Shown here: positions 7,394 to 15,260 of the stretch, piece after piece | Position numbering within the stretch: position 1 is the first letter of the stretch | Layout: the number at the start of each line of letters is the position of its first letter | Assembly (NCBI GenBank): GCA_002311645.1 | Contig: DBYW01000005.1 | Span: forward strand, 1-27,238 | Direction: 5' to 3' | DNA from: Bacteroidales bacterium UBA1176 | GTDB lineage: Bacteria > Bacteroidota > Bacteroidia > Bacteroidales > WCHB1-69 | Length of the DNA: 27,238 bases | The notes under the pieces: model-generated | Databases searched by the model: none | What the model was told of the DNA's origin: nothing | What the model saw: the letters and a program-made list of their open reading frames with translations, nothing else | Made by a program: the position numbers and the translations under genes

Positions 7394-8503
7394 TCATTTT
7401 TGCAAAAATTCCTCATCCGTTAACGTAAGAAGGAAAGCTTTTATTGCATCCAACTCCGAAGGGGTAAGGTGTGCTCCGCCATCGTTGACCTTGTGCATCA
7501 ATGGGCTGATGTACGGTGACGGGTGCAGACCCTCATTGTAAAACGCAAGCACCTCGTCCAATGTACGATAGCGCCCGTCGTGCATATAAGGTGCTGAGAC
7601 GGCCACGTTGCGCAGAGAAGGCGCACGGTATGCACCCCTGTCCATAGGGTCGCCCGTGACGAAAGAGCGGTCGTGGTCGTCCGTAAAGACATCGTCGAGG
7701 CCATTGTTGTAAAAAAGATTGGTAGTGAAGAGCGGGGTGCCGTCGCCGCCATGGCAGTGGAAACAGTCGGCACCCTCCTCCGTGGCGAAGAGCACATAAC
7801 CACGCAACTCTTGCGGGGTGAGTTGCTCACTCCCGTCAAGATAGCGGTCAAATTTGCTATGGGCGGAGACTAACGAGCGCACGTACTGCGCGATAGCCTT
7901 CTCCACCCTATCCATCGTGATTTCCTCGCTGCCGAACGCCGCCTTGAAATATTGTGGATAGCGGCTGTCTGCACGCAGGGCCGCCAATGTGCGTTCGGGT
8001 GTGGAGCACATCTCGTCATCGGCAAGGATGGCCATGCGCACTATATCCTCGATCGTGCGCGCCTCTGTGTTGGGGTTTTGCCCGTGGACATTGCCGTTCC
8101 AAAAATAGCCTTCGGAATTGAAGACAAGGTTGGTGAGGGGCATCACGTTGTGACGGGTGGCTCTGCCCGTGCTGCGCCCCCGTGCCACGCCGTCGGAGAA
8201 TCGCACATTGTCGAGGCCGATGTCATAGTTATGCTCCCGCACATGACAAGTGGCGCAGGTCATAAGCGAGTCAGGGTCGTCGCCACGATAGCCGCATAGA
8301 TGCGGGTCGTGGAACAGGAGCTCGCCAAGCGCCACACCCTCCACTGTCATGGGGTTGTCGTCCGGGATGTTGAGCCGCGTGGGAAAACCGCGGGGCACTT
8401 CTATCGTATAGGGTGTGGGGGGCTTCACGCGTTCCCTGCACGCGCACACTGCCAGCAGCAAGCTGGCAAAAAGCAGGCACCCGACAACACACCGCGGCTT
8501 CAT
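7394..8503 (-). CDS. Di-heme cytochrome c peroxidase (MauG/CcpA family) lipoprotein
   Basis: A 369-residue protein. An N-terminal signal with hydrophobic LLFASLLLAVCAC gives a lipoprotein with acylation at Cys20 or Cys22, so it is likely anchored and periplasm-facing. Two c-type heme sites are visible: CATCH (83-87) and CFHCH (247-251). The conserved YMHDGRY (306-312) supplies the Met ligand region of the electron-transfer heme, and RAPSLRNVAVSAPYMHDG is characteristic of bacterial di-heme peroxidases. The family reduces H2O2 to water with electrons from cytochromes or quinol pools, or in MauG-like members oxidises a partner. The gene starts 3 nt after the parC stop codon, which suggests co-transcription and coupled translation. 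Family assignment is strong; peroxidase rather than MauG-like activity is inferred. Confidence 0.92.
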   Translation of the reverse strand: MKPRCVVGCLLFASLLLAVCACRERVKPPTPYTIEVPRGFPTRLNIPDDNPMTVEGVALGELLFHDPHLCGYRGDDPDSLMTCATCHVREHNYDIGLDNVRFSDGVARGRSTGRATRHNVMPLTNLVFNSEGYFWNGNVHGQNPNTEARTIEDIVRMAILADDEMCSTPERTLAALRADSRYPQYFKAAFGSEEITMDRVEKAIAQYVRSLVSAHSKFDRYLDGSEQLTPQELRGYVLFATEEGADCFHCHGGDGTPLFTTNLFYNNGLDDVFTDDHDRSFVTGDPMDRGAYRAPSLRNVAVSAPYMHDGRYRTLDEVLAFYNEGLHPSPYISPLMHKVNDGGAHLTPSELDAIKAFLLTLTDEEFLQK

Positions 8504-8506
8504 AGG

Positions 8507-11215
8507 TCAGAAAAGTGACAGTTGGTCGCCACCCTCGTCGCCAGATGGCTTTTCATCCTTCTTGTCGACGGTGATGTCGTCAAAGATTTCCTTGGCAATG
8601 GCATCATCCAGACTTTCGGCCTCACCATCAACCTCTTCGGTCTCAACCTCTTCAGGCTCCTCTTCCGGTTCTTCGTACGGCAAAGGCTCGATGAAAACCA
8701 CCTTCTTGATCCCAGGAAAGTTGATACGTTTGCCCCGGGCCCGGAAGGTCATCATTTCCACAAATTCAGCGCATGACAGGATTTCTTCGGAATCCTCGGT
8801 AGCTTTCTTGGTCCGATAGACGACCTTCACTTGCGGCAAATAGTCTATGGAGATGCCGACGATGGAGGAAGCGCCATCATCGGGCACGAACTCGATTTTT
8901 TTGTTGAAGGTGTCGGGGGCGAAGCGTTTCATATAATACTTGTCCTCTTTCTTCTGATAATAGACCACCGTGATCACAAGGTGCTTATTCCATTTGCGAA
9001 TGGCGCCCAAGTCATCATCGAAATGGGTGTTGAGTTCAAATCCTGTAACGCGATAGTTGCCTGACTTGTAAACACTCAGGATCTTGTCATCCTCCTTGAA
9101 AGCGCCCAACAGGGTGCCGCGTTCTTCTGTGTTCAGACGCATCACAGACTCTTCAAAGTAGATATTGATGGCGCTAAGCGTGGAGATACCCTTTTGGCTC
9201 ATGGTGATGGAGGCCACCGGATAGTGTGTCAACAAATTGCCCAACGCAGAGCGGCTCTTGACGGCAAGTTGGCTGAAGTCGTAGTCAAACTCGCGCTTCT
9301 TGAGTTTGGCCTTGGGCTTGAGTTTCACGCGCACCACCTCGGCTTCGCCATTGGGGTTGGAAGTGAAATAGAGCACTTTGGAGCCGGCTTTGCCTTTGGT
9401 CAGGTCGTACTCCTTGTCGCGGGAGACGCCGCCGATGGCAAAACGCTTCACCATGGTGGAACCGCCCGTGCCGTTCATATAGCACATATTGTAAATGTGC
9501 CTGTCGTCACCGCGCTTGAACACCTCGACATGGAGGATGTTCTTGCCCACGAACTTCTTGTCGGCCACCTTGGTGATGATAAACTTGCCGTCCTCATGGA
9601 AGACGATCAACTCGTCCAAGTCGGAACAGTCGCAACAATACTCCACATCATCGTCCTTCTTGAGCGAGGTGCCGATGAAGCCCTCCTTCTTGTTCACATA
9701 GAGCTTTTGGTTGGCGACGGCCACAGTTGCAGCCACGATGTTGTCGAAATTCTTGAGTTCCGTAAGACGCGGATAGGCGGCGCCGTATTTTTTCTTGAGA
9801 TTCCGGAAAAAGTTGACGGTATAGTCCACAATGTGATCCAGATGGTTCTGCACCTCTTCGATGGCAAGTTCAATGTCTGCGATATCCTGTTCTGCTTTCT
9901 TGATGTCGAACTTGGAGATCTTGCGGACCGGCTTCTCACAGAGCGCAAGCACATCGTCACGCGTGATTTCCTTATGGAAGAGAGGCCGATAGGGATCGAA
10001 GGCGCGTTCAATGTTGTCGATTTGGAGATCCCATGAATCGACATCTTTCTCCAATTCTTTATAGATGCGTTTCTCAAAGAATATCTTTTCGAGGGAGATC
10101 TTGTGCCATTTGGCGCCCAATTCTTCCAGTTCAATCTCCAGTTCGCGACGAAGGAGATTGAGCGTGTTCTCGGTGTTGATCTTGAGAATCTCCTTGACAT
10201 TGGTGAAGGTCGGGTGCCCGTTCCAGATGACGCATGCATTGGTCGAGTAGGTGATTTCGCAGTCCGTGAAGGCATACAGGGCGTCAATAGTCTGGTCCGG
10301 AGAGACGCCAGGCTGGAGATGGAGGTAGATTTCCACATGCTCGGCCGTATTGTCGTCGATTTTCTTGATTTTAAGTTTGCCGGCGTCGACGGCGGCGGTG
10401 ATGGAGTTCTTGGACTCCGTGATCAGCTTGAGGGTTGTTGTGCCATACGGGATTTCGGTGATGACCAAGGTTTTATTATCCACAATGCTGATTTTGGCGC
10501 GGTTGCGGACCTTTCCGCCCTGTGCGCCATCCATATAGCGGCTCACATCGGCCATGCCTCCCGTGGGGAAATCGGGATAAATCTCGAAGTCCTCGCCCCG
10601 CAGGATATGGATGGAAGCATCTATAAGCTCATTGAAATTGTGGGGAAGGATTTTGGTGGACATGCCGACGCCCACGCCGTCCACGCCCTGCGCAAGCAAG
10701 AGGGGGAACTTGATGGGCAACGCGATAGGTTCCTTGTTGCGTCCGTCGTAGGAGACCTGCCATTCGGTGGTCTTGTGGTTGAACACCACGTCGAGGGCGA
10801 ACTTGGAAAGCCGTGCCTCGATATAACGGGAGGCTGCGGCAGGGTCGCCCGTCAGAATATTACCCCAGTTTCCCTGTGTATCGATGACGTAGTTTTTCTG
10901 CCCTAACGCCACCAATGCGGAATAGATGGACTGGTCGCCATGCGGATGGTACTTCATGGTATTGCCGACAATGCCGGCGACCTTGTTGTAGCGTCCGTCT
11001 TCCAGCTCATCCATGGAATGGAGAATACGGCGCTGCACGGGTTTCAGTCCGTCATAAACGTCCGGGAAGGCGCGGTCGAGGATCACGTATGAGGCGTAAT
11101 CCAAAAACCATTCGCGATACATGGACTGGACAAATATGACTTTATGTAAATCAGAGGTTTGCTCGTCTTCCGGGACAAGAACTTCTTCGTTATTTTCAAG
11201 GGTTTCGTCTGCCAT
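8507..11215 (-). CDS. parC: DNA topoisomerase IV subunit A
   Basis: A 902-residue type IIA topoisomerase cleavage subunit. Winged-helix/CAP motifs are clear: DRAFPDVYDGLKPVQRRIL, KYHPHGDQSIYSAL (88-101), and the catalytic Arg130-Tyr131 in AAASRYIEARL. A coiled-coil tower follows around 420-470. The C-terminal beta-pinwheel region lacks a GyrA-box (QRRGGKG), which favours ParC over GyrA, and it ends in an acidic tail (about 840-902). The enzyme decatenates replicated chromosomes with ParE. No parE gene is adjacent in this window. In the quinolone-determining region, the position equivalent to E. coli GyrA Ser83 is Gln95. A -7 element lies 25 bp upstream. Confidence 0.93.
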   Translation of the reverse strand: MADETLENNEEVLVPEDEQTSDLHKVIFVQSMYREWFLDYASYVILDRAFPDVYDGLKPVQRRILHSMDELEDGRYNKVAGIVGNTMKYHPHGDQSIYSALVALGQKNYVIDTQGNWGNILTGDPAAASRYIEARLSKFALDVVFNHKTTEWQVSYDGRNKEPIALPIKFPLLLAQGVDGVGVGMSTKILPHNFNELIDASIHILRGEDFEIYPDFPTGGMADVSRYMDGAQGGKVRNRAKISIVDNKTLVITEIPYGTTTLKLITESKNSITAAVDAGKLKIKKIDDNTAEHVEIYLHLQPGVSPDQTIDALYAFTDCEITYSTNACVIWNGHPTFTNVKEILKINTENTLNLLRRELEIELEELGAKWHKISLEKIFFEKRIYKELEKDVDSWDLQIDNIERAFDPYRPLFHKEITRDDVLALCEKPVRKISKFDIKKAEQDIADIELAIEEVQNHLDHIVDYTVNFFRNLKKKYGAAYPRLTELKNFDNIVAATVAVANQKLYVNKKEGFIGTSLKKDDDVEYCCDCSDLDELIVFHEDGKFIITKVADKKFVGKNILHVEVFKRGDDRHIYNMCYMNGTGGSTMVKRFAIGGVSRDKEYDLTKGKAGSKVLYFTSNPNGEAEVVRVKLKPKAKLKKREFDYDFSQLAVKSRSALGNLLTHYPVASITMSQKGISTLSAINIYFEESVMRLNTEERGTLLGAFKEDDKILSVYKSGNYRVTGFELNTHFDDDLGAIRKWNKHLVITVVYYQKKEDKYYMKRFAPDTFNKKIEFVPDDGASSIVGISIDYLPQVKVVYRTKKATEDSEEILSCAEFVEMMTFRARGKRINFPGIKKVVFIEPLPYEEPEEEPEEVETEEVDGEAESLDDAIAKEIFDDITVDKKDEKPSGDEGGDQLSLF

Positions 11216-11239
11216 TCTGTTGGTTTTAAACTAAGGCTG

Positions 11240-11247
11240 CAAATGTA
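11240..11247 (-). promoter_or_regulatory. -7 promoter element of parC
   Basis: The reverse strand reads TACATTTG (TAnnTTTG), 25 bp before the parC ATG at 11215, giving a predicted 5' leader of about 18 nt. A convincing -33 TTG is not visible. Confidence 0.45.
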
Positions 11248-11286
11248 CATAAATTTTGAACACACACAGACATAACGTATATGCCG

Positions 11287-11318
11287 TGCAGAGACGGAGC
11301 GCGCCCTGTCTCTGTGCA
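11287..11318. repeat. Inverted-repeat hairpin between divergent parC and TonB-receptor genes
   Basis: TGCAGAGAC, 12-nt GC-rich loop, then GTCTCTGTGCA. The core stem AGAGAC/GTCTCT is perfect (11290-11295 with 11308-11313), and the outer TGCA arms can pair around a 2-nt bulge. 'gcagagac...gtctctg' hairpins resemble intergenic repeats that I recall in many Bacteroidota genomes (not searched). No T-tract follows, so terminator function is unlikely. Confidence 0.4.
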
Positions 11319-11343
11319 TAAAAGAAGGAAAGTACAAAATTCT

Positions 11344-11383
11344 GATTAGACGATTATGCGATTATACGATTGCATGATTAAAC
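11344..11383. repeat. Five degenerate 8-bp tandem repeats
   Basis: Five consecutive 8-mers all start with GATT: gattagac, gattatgc, gattatac, gattgcat, gattaaac. They lie about 65 bp before the -7 element of the TonB-receptor gene, between divergent genes. Confidence 0.6.
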
Positions 11384-11447
11384 GACACGGTCATCACAGG
11401 GTCAAGGCACTCGTTGATTTTTTGTTTAGACGATATAATATTTTTTT

Positions 11448-11455
11448 TAATTTTG
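11448..11455 (+). promoter_or_regulatory. -7 promoter element of the TonB-receptor operon
   Basis: TAATTTTG matches TAnnTTTG, 37 bp before the ATG at 11492. A TTTG at 11421-11424 is a possible -33 element, but its 23-bp spacing is longer than the usual 19-21. Confidence 0.5.
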
Positions 11456-11491
11456 CAGGGTTATACATCAAGAGTTTTCACAGAGGAAAAC

Positions 11492-13888
11492 ATGGGAAAG
11501 CGTCACAGCATTATCTTATTGATTATGTACTGCTTACTGCCGTTCATGCAGGTGCAAGGGCAGCGTGTGACGTTGTCGGGCACCGTGCGCGACGCCACCA
11601 ACGGCGAGTCGTTGATGGGGGCATACGTAATTCTCACGGACACTGCGAGGCCTCAAGACAAGCAGGGATGCGTCACCAACCAGGCGGGCTTTTACTCGGT
11701 TTCCGTGCCTCGAGGCACCTACAAGATGACCATCAACTATTTGTCTTTTAAAACAATAGAAGAATTCATCGCTTTAGAAAAATCCGTCAAGCGCGATTTT
11801 GAACTTGAGTCCGACATCATTGCAGGCGACGAAGTGATTATCCAGGGCGAGCGTGCCGACCACAACATAGCCTCCGCAGACGTGGGACGCATGGAGATGA
11901 AAATCGAGGCCATCAAGGCGATGCCGGCACTGATGGGCGAGGCCGATGTCATCAAATCCATACAGATGCTGCCGGGCGTCATGTCGGGCGGCGAGGGCAA
12001 CAGCGGCTACTATGTCCGCGGCGGCGGCACCGACCAGAACCTCGTCCTCCTCGACGAGGCCACGGTCTACAACACCAGCCATCTGTTCGGGTTCTTCTCC
12101 ATCTTCAACGCCGACGCCGTCAAGAACGTCGACCTCGTCAAGTCGGGCATGCCGGCCTACTACGGCGGACGCGCGGCCTCCATCCTGAATGTCTATCAAA
12201 AGGAGGGCAACTTGAAGAAATATGAGGTGGACGGCGGCATCGGACTGATTTTCTCGCATCTCACCGTGCAAGGGCCCTTCAAGAAGAATAAAGCTTCCTT
12301 CCTCATTTCTGGACGACGCACCTACGCCGACCTGCTCATCCAGCCTTTCCTCAAGCCCCAATCGCCGTTGAAGGGCATGAAGTTCTACTTTTACGACCTC
12401 AATGCCAAGTTCAACATCATCATCAACGACAAGCACCGTCTCTATTTCGGGGCCTACTACGGCACGGACACCTACGGGTTCAAGTCGTCGTCAGGGATGA
12501 CCAAGGCGCAGTTCATGTGGAGCAACGCGACGGCCTCGGCACGTTGGAACTACATCATCTCACCCAAACTTTTCCTCAACACCTCCACCACTTTCAGCTA
12601 TTACGACTTCAGCACCGAGATGGGCATGGACGTTTTCAAATTCAAGCTCGGCTCCGGCATTCGCGACTATGCGCTCAAGAGCGAGCTGACGTGGATGCCA
12701 ACCCCAAAGCACAACATCCGCTTTGGCGTTCACAACGTCTTCCACCAATGCCTGCCCGGTCAGATTGCGGCTCAAGCGGGCATTGACAACGACTTTCCTT
12801 TCCCCACGCAGAAGCCCTATTTTGCCAACGAACTGAGCATTTACGCGCATGACGAGTTCGACATCTCGCGCCGTTGGAAACTCAACATGGGCTTGCGCTA
12901 TACCAACTTCATGCATCTCGGTGCCTTCACGCGCTACGTGCTCGACGACTTCGGGACCATCTCCGACTCCATCTTCTACCGACCCGGTGAGATCGTCAGC
13001 CAGTACAACCGTGTGGAACCACGCCTCTCCGTGCGTTTCCTCATCGACTCGATGACCTCCCTCAAAGCATCCGCGACATTGAACCACCAGTTCATGCACC
13101 AAATCTCCATGGCCACCATCTCGCTGCCTACAGACGTGTGGATGCCCAGCACAGACCTGATGAAACCGCAAATGGTGATGCAGTTCTCCTTAGGGGTGTT
13201 CCGCAATTTCTACCACAACATGTTCGAGACCTACGTGGACCTTTATTACAAAAAGATGTACAACTTGGCCGAATACCGCGACGGCCTCGATTTCAGTGTG
13301 TTGATGATCAACCCCGACCAACTTTACACCTTTGGCCAAGGCTGGTCCGCCGGCGCAGAGTTCTTCGTCAAGAAGGCGCGCGGCCGTTTCACGGGCTTCA
13401 TCGGCTACACGTTAGGCTTCACCCGCCGCCAATTCGACGAACTTAACAACGGCAACCCCTTCTGGGCCAAATACGACCGCCGCCACGACGTCTCCATCAG
13501 CCTGACCTACGACATCCTGCCCCACAAGCTGAGCGTATCCGCCATCTGGGTCTACCAGACCGGCAACACCATGACCATTCCCATCGGCTACTATTTCTAC
13601 ATGGGCTCCTACATCACCGAATTCAGCGAACGCAACGAGTATCGCATGCCGCCCTACCACCGCCTCGACATAGCCGTCAACTGGACCATCAAGAAGACCA
13701 GCAAGTTCGAGACAGGGCTCAACTTCTCCATCTACAATGTCTACAACCGCAAGAACCCGTTTTTCATCTATTTGGAGACCAACACCAACATTGATGCCAA
13801 CAGCTTGAATTTTGCCATCGAGAACAAGGCTTTCCAAATGAGCCTTTTCCCAATTATTCCGTCGGTTACGTGGAACTTTAAGTTTTGA
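11492..13888 (+). CDS. TonB-dependent outer-membrane receptor with N-terminal carboxypeptidase-regulatory-like domain
   Basis: A 798-residue protein from ATG 11492, chosen because a signal peptide follows (MGKRHS, then hydrophobic IILLIMYCLLPF, cleavage near VQG-Q) and agagg precedes it by 5 nt. A 26-codon upstream extension to 11414 would begin before the -7 element at 11448. Residues about 25-110 are a CarboxypepD_reg-like beta domain (GTVRDATNGESLMGAYVILTD). Residues about 135-245 are the plug: IQMLPGVMSGGEGNSGYYVR, then GGGTDQNLVLLDEATVYN and GMPAYYGGRAASILNV. The rest is a beta-barrel ending in ...VTWNFKF with a terminal Phe. The size is smaller than typical SusC (about 1,000), and the downstream partner is a DUF4249 lipoprotein rather than SusD. 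It imports an unknown ligand using TonB energy. Confidence 0.9.
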   Translation: MGKRHSIILLIMYCLLPFMQVQGQRVTLSGTVRDATNGESLMGAYVILTDTARPQDKQGCVTNQAGFYSVSVPRGTYKMTINYLSFKTIEEFIALEKSVKRDFELESDIIAGDEVIIQGERADHNIASADVGRMEMKIEAIKAMPALMGEADVIKSIQMLPGVMSGGEGNSGYYVRGGGTDQNLVLLDEATVYNTSHLFGFFSIFNADAVKNVDLVKSGMPAYYGGRAASILNVYQKEGNLKKYEVDGGIGLIFSHLTVQGPFKKNKASFLISGRRTYADLLIQPFLKPQSPLKGMKFYFYDLNAKFNIIINDKHRLYFGAYYGTDTYGFKSSSGMTKAQFMWSNATASARWNYIISPKLFLNTSTTFSYYDFSTEMGMDVFKFKLGSGIRDYALKSELTWMPTPKHNIRFGVHNVFHQCLPGQIAAQAGIDNDFPFPTQKPYFANELSIYAHDEFDISRRWKLNMGLRYTNFMHLGAFTRYVLDDFGTISDSIFYRPGEIVSQYNRVEPRLSVRFLIDSMTSLKASATLNHQFMHQISMATISLPTDVWMPSTDLMKPQMVMQFSLGVFRNFYHNMFETYVDLYYKKMYNLAEYRDGLDFSVLMINPDQLYTFGQGWSAGAEFFVKKARGRFTGFIGYTLGFTRRQFDELNNGNPFWAKYDRRHDVSISLTYDILPHKLSVSAIWVYQTGNTMTIPIGYYFYMGSYITEFSERNEYRMPPYHRLDIAVNWTIKKTSKFETGLNFSIYNVYNRKNPFFIYLETNTNIDANSLNFAIENKAFQMSLFPIIPSVTWNFKF

Positions 13889-13913
13889 GGGGAAGTCGAG
13901 AGGTTATGGGTGA

Positions 13914-13945
13914 GAAATTAAGAAATTAAGAAATTACGAAATTAA
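13914..13945. repeat. Four 8-bp tandem repeats (gaaattaa)
   Basis: Four consecutive copies of gaaattaa (third copy ends in c) lie between the TonB-receptor stop and the DUF4249 start. They form the AT-rich leader just before the ATG at 13954. The unit length equals that of the repeat upstream of the operon at 11344-11383, but the sequence differs. Confidence 0.7.
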
Positions 13946-13953
13946 TTGGAATT

Positions 13954-14922
13954 ATGATTAATATTGGTTTGTTTGGGAGTTGGTGGGGGCGTGTTCGGAT
14001 GGGAATGTCGGTGCTGATGGCGGCTTTGCTTTTCGGGGCTTGCGAGACCGAGATCGACGTGGACCTGCCCGACTACGGTTCCAAGTTAGTGATTGAAGGC
14101 ACCATCGAGAATGGCCAGCCGGCCATCGTGACGCTGACGAACAGCATCCCCTATTTTCAGGAACTCAACATGGAGTACATCCAGAACAATCTGTTGGTAC
14201 AGGATGCAGAGGTGATTGTAACCTCTTCCGACGGGGAGCGCGACTCGCTGATTCTCCAGTTCTGCCCCGACGCGCCCTTGTTCCTCGCCTACGTCAGCCC
14301 GAACTTGAGAGGTCGGGAAAACACCACGTATACCCTCACGGTGCGCAGCAAGGGCAAAGAATACCATGCTACCACGACCATCCCGCACACCTTCGACATC
14401 GACTCCGCCTGGTTCAGCCACCTCTCCGACATTCTCAACAAGGACACCATGCGCACCGTGCGCATCCAACTCACCGACGACCCCGCCGAGTCCAGCTACT
14501 ACAGCTTTGCCGTGAAAGTGGCCTGTCCCAAGTTCACGGATCGACTGTGGGTCAGCCCCGTGCCCGTTGCCTTTGATGACAAGACCTTCAGCGGCATCAC
14601 TTTCAACTTCGAGTTAGAGCGCTATGGCATCACCATGCTGCACACCTTAGGCATGAGCGAAGCACAGAGCGAGGCTGCCAAGCGGCTCACCTTCCGTCCC
14701 GGCGACACGGTGTACGTAAAATGTAGTTTAATGGACTACAACAGCTACCGCTTCATGATAACGGGCGGCACGGAGGCCATCATGGGCACAAACCCGTTCC
14801 TCAACCCCGCGCCCGTCGTCTCCAACATCGAGGGCGAGAACGTCCTCGGCGCCTGGTGCGGCTTCGCCTCCACCTTCAAAAGGATATTCTGGGAAGACAC
14901 TGTGGGATACTACGGCCGATAG
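13954..14922 (+). CDS. DUF4249 family lipoprotein, partner of the TonB-dependent receptor
   Basis: A 322-residue protein. The N-terminus has basic residues R13 and R15, a hydrophobic stretch and a lipobox LLFGAC (Cys30), so it should be a lipoprotein. The text after the Cys, ETEIDVDLPDYGSKLVIEGT, is the typical opening of DUF4249 proteins, followed by VQDAEVIVTSSDG and YTLTVRSKGKEYHATTTIP. DUF4249 genes often follow TonB-dependent receptors of this shape and are thought to play a SusD-like accessory role at the cell surface, but biochemical proof is lacking. ATG 13999 or 14005 are alternative starts that would shorten the n-region; 13954 keeps a longer leader. It is separated from the receptor gene by only 65 bp, which includes the tandem repeats. 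Confidence 0.82.
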   Translation: MINIGLFGSWWGRVRMGMSVLMAALLFGACETEIDVDLPDYGSKLVIEGTIENGQPAIVTLTNSIPYFQELNMEYIQNNLLVQDAEVIVTSSDGERDSLILQFCPDAPLFLAYVSPNLRGRENTTYTLTVRSKGKEYHATTTIPHTFDIDSAWFSHLSDILNKDTMRTVRIQLTDDPAESSYYSFAVKVACPKFTDRLWVSPVPVAFDDKTFSGITFNFELERYGITMLHTLGMSEAQSEAAKRLTFRPGDTVYVKCSLMDYNSYRFMITGGTEAIMGTNPFLNPAPVVSNIEGENVLGAWCGFASTFKRIFWEDTVGYYGR

Positions 14923-14981
14923 CTGTCCGATGCCTTGCTCAACGAACCGTCCGTTGGCAAGCACCATCCAAATGTCGGATA
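14922..14981. terminator. Imperfect long hairpin between convergent genes
   Basis: GCTGTCCGA near 14922-14930 can pair with TCGGATAGC near 14976-14984 (9 bp with one G-U). The inner arms TTGCTCAACG and CGTTGGCAA pair with a 1-nt bulge. It lies exactly between the DUF4249 stop and the reverse lipoprotein stop. No strong T-tract follows, so it is a weak bidirectional terminator or a 3'-end stabilising structure. Confidence 0.4.
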
Positions 14982-14993
14982 GCGGATAATCTT

Positions 14994-15260
14994 CTAATCA
15001 TACTCCTTTTCGTCATACCAGATTTCATAGTCGACATCGTCCCAATATTGGTCAGTGCGTCCCATGTCTGTTTCCTGGTCGTTTTTGGAAGGAATAAGAG
15101 AGTAGTCGGAGGCATCGAAAAGCCAATGTTCCATAGTCTCGCAAGAGGCAAGTGACAGGCTTCCGGCTATTAGCAAGGACATGGCAAACAAAAATCCGAT
15201 ACTATTTCTTTTTCTTGGGGTGTTGTTCCTGCCCGACGATGTAGTGCAGTTTTTCGCCAT
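14994..15260 (-). CDS. Small lipoprotein overlapping the end of the protease gene
   Basis: From ATG 15260 this encodes 88 residues: basic PRKRN, hydrophobic SIGFLFAMSLLIAGSLSLAS, lipobox Cys, then a short acidic, aromatic-rich mature part (EHWLFDASDYSL, TDQYWDDVDYEIWYDEKEYD). This start overlaps the protease gene by 59 nt in another frame but supplies the basic n-region expected for a lipoprotein. A shorter version from ATG 15182 (62 residues) or TTG 15191 would avoid overlap but lack positive charges. I do not recognise a family. It probably shares a transcript with the protease and may be translated by re-initiation. Confidence 0.6.
   Translation of the reverse strand: MAKNCTTSSGRNNTPRKRNSIGFLFAMSLLIAGSLSLASCETMEHWLFDASDYSLIPSKNDQETDMGRTDQYWDDVDYEIWYDEKEYD

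Noticed and set aside
11344..11383. Short repeats as a CRISPR array
   Set aside because: The 8-bp units are contiguous with no spacers, and no cas genes are present.
11414..11491. 26-codon N-terminal extension of the TonB-dependent receptor
   Set aside because: It would start upstream of the -7 element at 11448 and would place the signal peptide internally.
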